A stretch of DNA of 64,000 bases from Porites lobata (Eukaryota; Cnidaria; Anthozoa; Scleractinia; Poritidae), in contig CALNXK010000071.1 of assembly GCA_942486035.1 (NCBI GenBank), positions 530,001 to 594,000 of the forward strand, written 5' to 3'. Shown piece by piece: positions 22,101 to 32,200 of the stretch. The notes under the pieces are model-generated. The model was given only the letters and a program-made list of their open reading frames with translations. It made no database searches and had not been told where the DNA came from. Both the position numbers and the translations under genes were made by a program. The stretch's first letter is position 1; the number at the start of each line of letters is the position of its first letter.

Positions 22101-24390
22101 TTCAATATATCCTGACAATGACAAAACAATATTCTTATGAGCTATTAGCGGTGACTGTAAGGTATGAGTTCAAGTTTATGGGTATTGCTGTGCTAGATTA
22201 ATCAGAATGATGTTCGCTTGTTTTTCTCACCTTTTGGTGACCAAGAAACACAGGTTGCAGCACGATTGATACGCAAAATAACAAGCATTGGCTTCCAGTG
22301 GCCATCTTGAAAGTTCCAAACATAAGCATTTCTGTCCTTTGAAAAAATTAAGCAAATATATGAACACTATTAAGCGCAACATGGCAAGAGCCTAATTAGG
22401 TTCACACAACAGTCACCACTTCCTTATATCTTCCTTTCAACATTATTGAAGCTAAAAATAAATAAATAAATAAATAATAATGAATAACAACAAAACTTCA
22501 CAGCTAAGCTAAGCATTTTAGTAGTCTAGCCAGCAATAAGAGCCAGCGGTGCACTTATTTTCAGCCAATGAAATTCAACAGCAACTTCCTCTTAGCTACA
22601 TCCCTACCGTGACTTTCAAAAATAACAGCTGACATTACAATTGAAAAAGAGTATTAACCTCTTACAGTCAAGCCAGGTCAAGACTAGTGTACCCCCCAAG
22701 ATTCCATTAATAAATCCATTACTCGAAAGTTGAATCGGTTGGCGTTTGTAGATTTCAGATTCATCTCTGCATTCTTGCATGCGTGAGCTGTGAATTCACA
22801 AGCCAGGCAGTTATGAAATTTCTACCAGCTCAGTTTCCCTGAATTGACGTAAATGTCTTTGAAGCAAGTTTATCCATTTAAAGATTTTCCATCTGAGATG
22901 GAAGCATGCTGGAAGCATGCTGGAAGTTACGGGAACAATTAACAGATTCATTTTTCAAATAATCAATTCATTAATAGAATCTTGGGGGGTACACTTGACC
23001 TGCCTTGACTGTGAGATTTTATCCACATTTACAGTAAAGAACTGTCTTCATTGTGTACTTACTGCTCCACAAGTCACAAGCCTATTGCTGTTTGGGCCCC
23101 AAGCCATTCCAGTGACACGCTGACCATGCTGAACAATGTATAATGCATGTAAAATATTAGTATTCTTATTACAAAGGGTGCTGAACAATGTATTATGCAT
23201 ATGAAATATTCATATTCTTATTATGAAGGGTATAAAAACAAACAAAATGGTTTTACGTGTACTGGTTGCATGTACAGCTGCACAAGTGGAACAGATTGAC
23301 CTTTTTTTCTACTCAGAATGTTATTGACAAAGGTACAAAATAATATTCCTCCAGCCACCCTTTCCCTCTCCAGCCCCCAGGTGTGGTTGGTAACTTAATA
23401 AAGGTTACATGCAACTGAAAGGTTATGACATATTCCATACCTTACCAGCAGCCACAAAATGCTCGAAATTTGTCAGCTTCTTTGGAAAAAGAATCTTAAG
23501 GCCCGGTTCAGACGCCGAACTTTTCATGAGCCAAACCTAATACACTGGAATAAGTACATGAAAAGTTGGGCGTCTGAATCAATTAGGAACACCTGTTTCC
23601 ATTTGGAACGGCTTTCTTTTCACCAAGCCCCGCCAGAAAGTCTGCCTTTGGACCACCTTTGGAACAGCTTTGATTCAGATGCCAAACTTTCCCTGTACCG
23701 AACCTAATGCATAAATTATTATAAGATATTTTGTAAGCAGTTTGACCAAAAATAATGAACATTTTTCGCCATTTGAGCTTAGTTCAACTGCAATTAAGAT
23801 CGGCATCTGAATCAATTCAGCTGGTCTAAATATTTTGGGTCGACCTTAATTCGAATCTGGTTCGGCTCCTGGAAAGTTCGGCCTCTGAACCGCGCCTAAG
23901 GCCCAATTTCCTTCAATTTGCCACACTGGAGGGGGTGGGGTGAAGATAAAAAATGGGAGGTCCCCATATTACTGCTTTTGGATAAAAATCTTAACTTTAG
24001 GACAAGCCAAATTGCCTGGCTTACTCTACTACCGCCCTCACCTCAGTCAAAACAAAACCCTTGTCCCATTTGTTGCCGGCCTTCTTGTGGATATGAACAG
24101 TGTTGTCGTTTGGAGAAAAGGCAATTTCTGTCAAATCAAAGAAGTATATTACAAACTATACGCAACATAACAATAATCAAAATTTGAGTTCCTGTTAAAG
24201 TTTAAGTACTACATTATATATATCGACGAGCCAAAATTACCCCTGATCAGTTTCACGTTTCCTCGTCATGAACTGAACGTATAAACGGAAGTAAAAATGT
24301 CCGAAGACAAAACTTACGACTGCAGTCCTTATTGAAGGCAAAACAAGTGATTGGTCGAATGGACAGTTCGTAAACCTCCTTTCCCGACAT
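16130..24390 (-). CDS. ARPC1A: Actin-related protein 2/3 complex subunit 1 (WD40), 11 exons
   Basis: This is the WD40 beta-propeller subunit of the Arp2/3 complex, which nucleates branched actin. Minus-strand exons: 24390-24318, 24127-24042, 23128-23063, 22336-22231, 21955-21885, 21797-21750, 20305-20246, 18802-18693, 18231-18052, 17355-17151 and 16226-16130 (stop TAA). The product would be about 366 aa, close to the usual 370-372. Conserved blocks are visible: IAFSPNDNTVHIHKK, DRNAYVWNFQDG, LVILRINRAATCVSWSP, SKHIKKPIRSTVL, LDWHPNNLLLAAGSSDFK, GGWVHGVSFSASG, and the C-terminal FTTSGVDGRIVVWDVK. The exon lengths total 1102 nt, one more than a multiple of three. The break is at a five-base T run (21897-21901 on the + strand), where conservation predicts four. 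Without that base the frame is intact throughout, so a sequencing error is likely. Introns hold several MITEs. The 1A/1B split is vertebrate, so ARPC1 is the safer name. Confidence 0.92.
19027..19421. repeat. Long inverted repeat (MITE) in an ARPC1 intron
   Basis: Arms of roughly 170-190 bp run from AGAGTACC at 19027 to GGTACTCT at 19421 with few mismatches (for example TTAAGATATTCTGAAAGAAC and its inverse, CTCGCCAAAAATTAGCAATT and its inverse). TA at each flank suggests a TA duplication. Confidence 0.75.
22665..23013. mobile_element. MITE with GTACCCCCCAAG inverted ends
   Basis: Left CAGTCAAGCCAGGTCAAGA then GTGTACCCCCCAAGATTC, and right GAATCTTGGGGGGTACACTT then GACCTGCCTTGACTG, are inverted. 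It lies in the ARPC1 intron between 22336 and 23063, ending about 50 bp from the exon. Confidence 0.7.
23128..23231. repeat. 52-bp tandem duplication at an ARPC1 3' splice site
   Basis: A 52-bp unit beginning GCTGAACAATGTAT occurs twice (23128-23179, 23180-23231) with a few differences. The first copy contains the acceptor AG for the exon ending at 23128, so the splice-site sequence is duplicated. Confidence 0.7.
23498..23903. mobile_element. MITE (GGCCCGGTTCAGACGCCGAAC termini)
   Basis: Left AAGGCCCGGTTCAGACGCCG and right CGGCCTCTGAACCGCGCC are an imperfect inverted pair. The interior repeats variants of AACTTTTCATGAGCCAAACC. A related element is at 54426-54804. Located in ARPC1 intron 2. 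Confidence 0.6.
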
Positions 24391-24656
24391 CTCCAATCAA
24401 TAGGAAGAACTTCTTAACGCAAAAAAGCGATAATCTCGACGATAATTACTGCGGACTCTGGGCAGTCTACACAGCAAAATGGCGTCCACGAACTGTTTCC
24501 GCCTCCATCAATGGGTGTGGCCTTTAAAAATATATCGCTATCTTTGATTGGTTTTGCAGTAGTGATAATGACCAATCACAACAAGGTTTAGATAAACACT
24601 CAGTTTTGTGTTCGTGTATGGAATAACATTGTGTCTCGTCGACCACAGCCCTCTCG
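24391..24656. promoter_or_regulatory. Head-to-head ARPC1/CRYM promoter region
   Basis: Only 266 bp separate the divergent start codons. It contains CCAAT motifs on both strands (24394-24398 +, 24572-24576 +, inverse at 24547-24551) and an AAAATGGCG motif at 24476-24484 resembling a YY1 site. No TATA box is placed convincingly for either gene, although an AT-rich TTTAAAAATATATCG lies near 24521. A shared bidirectional promoter is inferred. Confidence 0.6.
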
Positions 24657-27600
24657 ATGCGTGCTTTTTTGCGGAGCGTTTACAGTAAGTCGATCAGGGT
24701 CAGTGCTATGGCTCATGCAGCTGTTGAACCTCCAAAGTATATTGATGGATCTCGGATAAAACAGTTCCTTAAATATGAAGATCTTATACCCGTTATTGAA
24801 GAGGCTTTGTTGAATTTTTCTGCCCGTGAGAGCGGTGGGATTGTCCAGCCCGTGCGCTCTTCGGTGGCTGTAGAAGATCGTGGGTAGGCATGCAATTATT
24901 TATTTGTACTTACTTCAGATGTTATTTTTGGTTACGTTTCTGTTTATATAAATGCATCGACAATCTTCCAAAAATCTGTTGTTAAAAATTTAACACAAAG
25001 GATTCCCGGGGGGACTCGGCATAGGAAAGGGGTGGTGATGCTCGTCGTCTCGCTTAGGGGTGTAAATTTCGGATTTTGGTCTCACTTAGGGTGTTCTGGG
25101 CAAAACGCCATCATATTTAGCCGTGAAGGTCTCGTTTAGGGTTGCACGCGAAAAAACATAAAGATATATATTTGATATGTATATTGTTTTGGTCTCTTTT
25201 AGGGGTCAAAAATAGCTTGAGCCACGCCCAAATCGGTCTCCTTCAGGGGCTTAATTCAAAATTTCCAATGAGTATCCCCACCCCTTTAATATGCGGAGTC
25301 CCCCCCGGAAAGGATTTAAATAATCAATGATCGGCCATCAGTTGCACACTTATTAGCTCCATCCCGAGTAAAAATTTTACAGGACACTCCATTTTGAACC
25401 CGCCTCCGCCCCCACTGAGGGAAGGCCTTTTTCAGTGGGGACTAAATCGAATCTGTTGGAATCTCGAATTTGGGCTGGATTTTTCCTTGCATCGGAGCTG
25501 TAGCCTGACATGTAAAAATGCCCCCTCCTCTAATCAAAGTGCCCCTTCTCTGATTTTTTTGGAGGGGAATGGGCGACTGTACACAGGCTAGGGAGCTGTT
25601 GATAGTCCCTAATTCCTTTATCAATGATGTGTTATTTGAGTCAAGTTATATTAGTTAAACTGGGCTTCAACTGACCAAATCCGTAGTAATGAGAACTAAA
25701 CTTACTGGGGAACCTCTTAAAAGAACAACAGGTTTCGTTTACTTAATACACATTTATATTAGCACACTGAGACAATAGTCTGCATTAGAGCCGCACAGTT
25801 ACTCATGACCTAGATAGGCTAGAACTTGATTTAGATTACAGACTGTCTGTGATGCAGGCTATGAGTGACATTAATGGTCAGAAATATTATTATCATATCT
25901 TTTCCACTTCAGCTTTTTTCTTGTTATGCCTGCATATTCAGCTAAAGACAATGCTCTTGCTGTGAAACTGGTAACAGTATTTCCAGAGAATAGTGAGCAA
26001 GGCCAGCTACCAGCAATTATGGCAAATGTCATGGTGTTTGACTCAAAAAATGGTTTGCTTAAAGCAGTGAGTTTTTTCTTTCTTTTTTTATTAACCGAAT
26101 TTTGTTCAATGACGTAGCAAGACCCTTGCTATTTTTTTCTTCAACTTTAGTGGCCATTCCATGAGATGATTTTAACCTATCGTTTTAATATGTTATGTAT
26201 TTATTTGCAAGATCATGGATGGAGTTGTGATCACAGATATGAGGACTGCCGCAGCATCTGCTGTCGCTACCAAGGTATAGATAGACAGACGCATGTACCT
26301 CAGGTATCTGATTGAACATCAGCTTTGTAGCAAATGTGTTTTAAACTCTCCCTGCTCATGGGAGTCTCCTGTCTTTTGTGCATGGCTTACAAAATCTCTA
26401 GGCTTAAGTTGACTTTTTTAATGCTTTGCTCTTTCAAAGTTTTCCAAAATCTCACTGAATGCATTTTATTATTATTATTATTATTATGTCGTAGTATGAA
26501 ACTTTGGAATGCTGTCCACATTATGAGTAGTATAGGGCGCATAGCATAACCTACACCACTTGAGAAGCTATACTTAGAAGAAAAAAAAGGTCGATACGAA
26601 ACCTAATACAATCCTAAAATACATAGTGATAGGAATCTCTCTACTTAAAAAGCCAGTTTAGAATATTTTTAAATTCTGATACTCTGTAAAACCTTCACTA
26701 TCTCTACTAAAAGCCTATACATAGTGATATAAATCTCTCTACTTAAAAAGCCAATTTAGAATATTATTAAATTCTGATACTCTGTAAAACCTTCGCTATC
26801 TCTACTAAAAACATATTTATAATAATATCACACTCTAATGTTCTAAAAAATCTAAGTAAAAACGTCAGCAAGCTTGTGTTTCTAGATTTCTAGAGAAAAA
26901 ACAAAAACCTAGAAACTGAAGTCCATAGCGCCCTAACTAAGTATTTATCTTAAATGTTCTGGCAATGTTTAAAGTGTTTGAGTTGACCGACTTCTGCATC
27001 CGCTCAAGTACGCTCCGTGCTCTCGCTCCAACTAGCTTCCTCACCGACTTCTCTATTGTAGGTGTTTAGAGTAACCCCCCAGTACGTCAATTATTACGTT
27101 GTACTGTTCAACCCTGTAATCATTGTATCTCTACTTCAGCTCCCACATCATGGGCCCATACTTGAGTGTCTTTTCCTCATCTTTCTTAGCTCTACTCTCA
27201 ATCCATGGGCAGCTCATTTCAATTGTGCAGACTTCTTTCCTCTCGTGCTTTGGTTGACAAGTCCCGCGTCGATCCGATTTGCTCTAACTTCGTTGTGCTC
27301 TGCATAGATGGGAATATCCCAAAACGCCTCACTTGTGGTGCTCTGCTAGGCTGGTTTTGGCATCACCGGTGAGTACCATGGTGGAACCTCTTCCATTAAC
27401 CCATGCTCTCGCAGGAGCTCAAAAAACAGAATCTTCAAAGCTGCATTATGCCTGTATAGGTACTTGGTTTGTGCCAGGGAGGAACATCCAGCCAGTACAT
27501 GTGCAACGCTCTCAGCTACCTTCCCACATAACCTGCATAGAACTTCGCCGTCGGTGGAGGTTTGCGTCTTCTCCTTTGTGTAGAGCTTCGTAGGTAACAA

Positions 27601-29223
27601 CTGCTCATACAATTCATACACGCCCACGACGGTATGTGTAGGGCATGTAGCCCAACCTTTTAACCATGCAAAGCAGCTGGTTATGCTTAGGGAAAGTTCA
27701 TTTAATATGACAAGGGGGGAGGATGAAGATATTGAGGGGGGGCTCCGAAAATTTTTAGACACCCGAAGGGGGGGCTCTGAAAAAATTGTTGCGCTAGGAG
27801 GGGGGGCTCCGAAAATTTGTATACTTCAAAACCAACACATGACATCATCATACAAATCGGATGGTTTTCAACTCAACAATTTAATGACCTGTGCAACTCA
27901 GCTATATCACGTGGTTTACAGATATAACAAATGTAGTCTCAGTAATTATTACACTCTTGTTCATCCCAAAAATGCAGGGATCTCATCACAACTGTATCTC
28001 AAGTTTGTCATAGTATAAACCATTGAAGACAATAACGGCAAATATATTTAATACAGTCTAGCGATCTTTTTTCAGGGGAGCAAAGGAATTGAAGGAGGAG
28101 GAGGGGGGGGCTCTGAAATTTTTTCGACTACCAAGGAGGGGGCTCCTAAAAAATTGAACCGCTAGCGATGGGGGCTGCTAAAATTTCAAGCTTCGAGTTT
28201 CAATATCTTCATCCCCCCCCCTTGTATCAAGCTGAAGGGTGATGTTGAGTTCTTCAGCATACTTAGCTGCTTCCTTTACTGGTGACCTGATGCCATGGCG
28301 TGTTCTTCAAATTCTCTAACTGCTTCCACAGTCTGGTCCGGGTTCTGATACAATTTCAGTAGCGATTTGATTTTAGTGATCTTGTACTCTTGTTCAACTG
28401 ATCGCAGGCCTCTACCCCCTTTCTCCCTCGGTAGATATAACAAAGAAGTCAGGCTAGCTGGGTGCTTTCCACCGTTCTCCACTATGATCTTCCGCGCTGC
28501 TCTTTCCACATCTCTTAACTCTGATAGAGGCCAATGCTGTGTCCACATTAGGTACCGCAGGACCGGGAGTGCATACTGATTAGATGCCTACACACGGTTA
28601 CAATCAGACAAGGGGCTGGACCATATAATAGATATCCTGCGTAGATACTCTTTACCCGCGCAAGCTAGGGCCAGCCGTTCATCCTGTCGAACGTTCTCAA
28701 GCACCCCCAGGAATTTGTAGTGTTTTCCTTCCCCAAGAGCCGTGATGGTAGTTGTCTCGTCCATCCTCATACCAGACTCGTCTAGCACTTGGGCTCCCCT
28801 CTTCACGTGTACCACTGAGCACTTTTTCTGATTCCAGTGGAGGCCGATGTCCTGCATCGCTCCTCTAGTCTCTTTCAGCACTCGATTCAGCTTGCTCTCG
28901 GAGGCAGCAAAAACCTTGAGGTCGTCAATATACAGGAGATCGGTGACTTTGACTCCTATAGGCTTGGATAACCGGTATCCCTCTGTTGCCCGCAGGCGCC
29001 CCGCTACAGAGTTATTATTATTATTATTATTTTTTTTTTTTTTTTATTAACTTTTTGATGCTTTTTATAATTGTTATTAGTAGTCTTTGGATAGTCATTT
29101 TACGACAATTCTCTTTCGTACACAAGAAGAATGTACATATATAGGGTATATATTTTAATATTTCATATTCTTGAATCTGTAAATAGTCTATTTTTTTAAA
29201 TCTATGAATAAAGTTTTGAAATT

Positions 29224-29254
<31 letters not shown>

Positions 29255-32200
29255 TATTATTATTAATAAACTCATCCATATTATTAGAATCAGTGCGTTG
29301 ACATTTATGGTATCCACTGGGACTTTTGACTTGATTTTTTTATAACTCTATGTGATTTCTTGGAATTTTGACTTGGGAAGGGGTTTTGCTGGAGTTTTGT
29401 TTTGATATTGATGTTTTCTTTTTATGAATATTTTACTGATGTTTTGTGGGCAGCTTTTTTTTAAAATTTTAATAAAGTATATTGATTATTATTATTATTA
29501 TTATTGTTGTTGTTGTTGTTGTTGTTGTTATAGTACAGTTTTTCAGGGGCAGCATTTTCATATGCCACCAGTCAGCCCTTCAAAATAATTTGGGGCTGTC
29601 GAAAACTTGAAATCATGTGGAATCATCATAGATAGTATGACTACTATTGGTTGGTAGGGTGGGCTTACAAAGGGGTAGGGAAACTGTTATTTAATTCATT
29701 AATGATAGTCAATTCAATAAATGCTAGTATGATATGCTCCACATTTATGTTTCATTGTTTTTCTAAATTATAGTACCTTGCTGCAAAGGATGCTAAAGTG
29801 TTGTGTATTTTAGGGTCTGGGGCCCAGGCAAGAAGTCATGCCCAGGCCCTTAAGCTTGTCAGACCTTTCTCTGAGGTATGCTATTAAAGTTGACACTCTC
29901 TCTGAATAGCGAGGCTGGACACATTTTAGGTTGAAAACATAGAGGATTATTATATGGCTGCATGGGGATTTGAAATTTCTCTTTGAGTTTTGAAAAATAT
30001 TTCACTTGTTCGCTGCCCTCACCAGTGGACTATCATTGAATACAAGTAGAGAAATTTTGTATGTCCAAGTGGCCATGTAATGTTCTATTTGTATTATCTA
30101 AAGACCAACGAAAATATCAAATCATTTCAGTAATTAATAATATTGATATTTTCTTCTACCAGCATGTCAATCGTTGTTGTAAAAAGTGAAAAAAAATATT
30201 ATACTATTTTAGTTAAATATGGTTATTCCAGACAAGATGTTATTTTGCTCATAGATAAAATATTATCAAAGTTTTAGCAAAGCCAAGTAAAATAAGCCAT
30301 ATATGCTTTGGCCAGTAGAAAATCAGTCCTCTATGGTCTCTCTGTAAAAAGCCATGACTGAATTAGGCTTTTAAGATTGCCATTGACTTCATATTCTTTC
30401 AAGGTTAGAGTATGGAGTAGAACATTTGCCAATGCACAAAAGTTTGCAAATGAAATTGGTGCAAAAGCTTGTTCAACAGTGGAGGAGGCAGCATCATGTG
30501 CTGATGTCATTGTGACTGCTACCATGGCAACCACTCCCATTCTGTGTGGAAAATGGGTCAAACCTGGGGCTTTGATTAACGGTGAGCCTATTTTGTCATT
30601 CATCACCATCTTGTTCTTAATACTATGTTTTTCACGCTCAGCTGATCTTGCAAAAGAGGCAAGAAATGATTGAAGTTCTCTCACAGTGAATGGAACCTGG
30701 GAACGAGTTACATTTTAAGGTGTCAATTTTCGTGCTTATCAGGTGGTCGAGTTTTTGTTTCTTGTCGTACAGTGCAACAGCTTTTCTCACCTTCTTGCCC
30801 TTTGACAGTTCAAAAAAAAGTTTGTGTTAGTATCAGGTAGGTTCAGAATGGTTTTCTTTTTCTTTCTTTTTTTTTTTTTCCTTCATCTTTCGAAAACATT
30901 TTGTGATGGTTGTGATTAAAGTACACGTTGCATTGTCGTGTGGCCGACAAATGGCGTTCAGTGTGTGAGAACAAAATAATAATTTTAGATCACTTGAGAA
31001 GGTTTTGAGGGATTGATCTCTCTTTAAATGCTCTTGCATCGTATTCGCTAAGGAGTTTAAGACATGAAAGGTAGCTTAACTGGGCGTAGTTATTTCATGC
31101 TTTAGAAAAAACGTCTTGTCATGCATCTTAAAGGCCTGTTTCCATGGGTGATTTTTAGCGCAACTTTTACTCCAGTTTTTACACCATCTTGAGTGTTATT
31201 TCTTAAACTATCGGCAATCGTTTTTTCTTCATCTTGGCGATTTGTTCTTGCGAGATCACCGTTCAGTGTTACCAACCTTCTCAAATTGTGATGAGTAGCC
31301 AAAAAATCCTACCTTGGATCTTGTCGCAGATAAGTGTTTCAGTCCATCAGACTTACTTTAGTGTAACCCCAGCCTGCCTCGCAGACGGAATCTAACTCCG
31401 GTAAGTAACGTCTGCCAAGCAGCGCAGATATCATTGTTCTGGGCCCCCAACAGACTCAACGAATTACCGGAAATGCGTTTCGAATTTCCTTTAAGCTGAT
31501 TGGCAAATTGACAGTGGTTTTTTAACAGACCAATCACAGTGCTCAAATCCTGGTACACAGGTGGGGAACCAACACAAGGGTTTCGGCGCTTTTTCGCAGA
31601 CGGGCTTAACAGAAGTTAATTTCCGTCTGTGGCGCAGGCTATGTAACCCTTACATATTAGAGATTGCAAAAATGGCAATGTAATTGCCAGGAAATCGCCA
31701 GCAATCCTCTCTCTTGCTCAGCCCACGGAGAAAAAGGGGAGAGAATAATTGCCGCGATCGCCGTTAAAGAGATACTTTTTTGTTTAACCGCGTGTGAACG
31801 GGCTTGCTGGGATTCAACTATTAAACAAATTTTAAAGCCCTGCTAATAAGGAGAAAACGTGTCCCGAGTAAAAGGGTGACTCGGCGCCCCAATTATCCCT
31901 TTCGTAAACGGTCGCTGCCATTTTTAAGACACTAGGAAAATTTTGACCGGTTATTGAGATTGTTTCTATTAAAGGGAAAGAAAATACGACCCACCCTGGG
32001 TTGTACCCGGACGTTTCGTGTCCTTATCTCTCTCCCTTACTACCACGCCGACCCACCAAAATTCCGAAGAATTTAAGTACATACACAAGCAAACTGTTTT
32101 GATTTCATCAATAATAGGCGACCCTAGCCCTGTCCATAACTTTTAACGGAAATTCAATTTGGGCTTCACGTCGCTCTTTCTAAGACTATTAAAAAACGTA

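Larger units (their letters stand above)
26600..29010 (-). pseudogene. Decayed RLE-type LINE (reverse transcriptase, CCHC, endonuclease)
   Basis: A 5'-truncated non-LTR retrotransposon lies antisense in CRYM intron 3. Reading the minus strand from about 29010: a reverse transcriptase palm with YIDD in LLYIDDLKVFAAS, then GLHWNQKKCSVVHVKRG and YKFLGVLE (28588-28990). Next comes a thumb-like part (28276-28548), a zinc knuckle CRLCGKVAESVAHVLAGC (near 27520), and then PPWYSP, a frameshifted stretch with EVRANRIDAG, DEEKTLKYGPM and NVIIDVLGG down to about 27080. That last block matches the restriction-like endonuclease of R4/NeSL-type LINEs. Several stops and frame changes, plus a MITE at 27710-28225, make it inactive. 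The 3' part contains a 98-bp tandem duplication. Confidence 0.75.

Noticed and set aside
23447..23486. Candidate ARPC1 exon with acceptor- and donor-like sites
   Set aside because: The encoded peptide does not fit the family, and the exon at 24042-24127 already joins in frame to 23063-23128.
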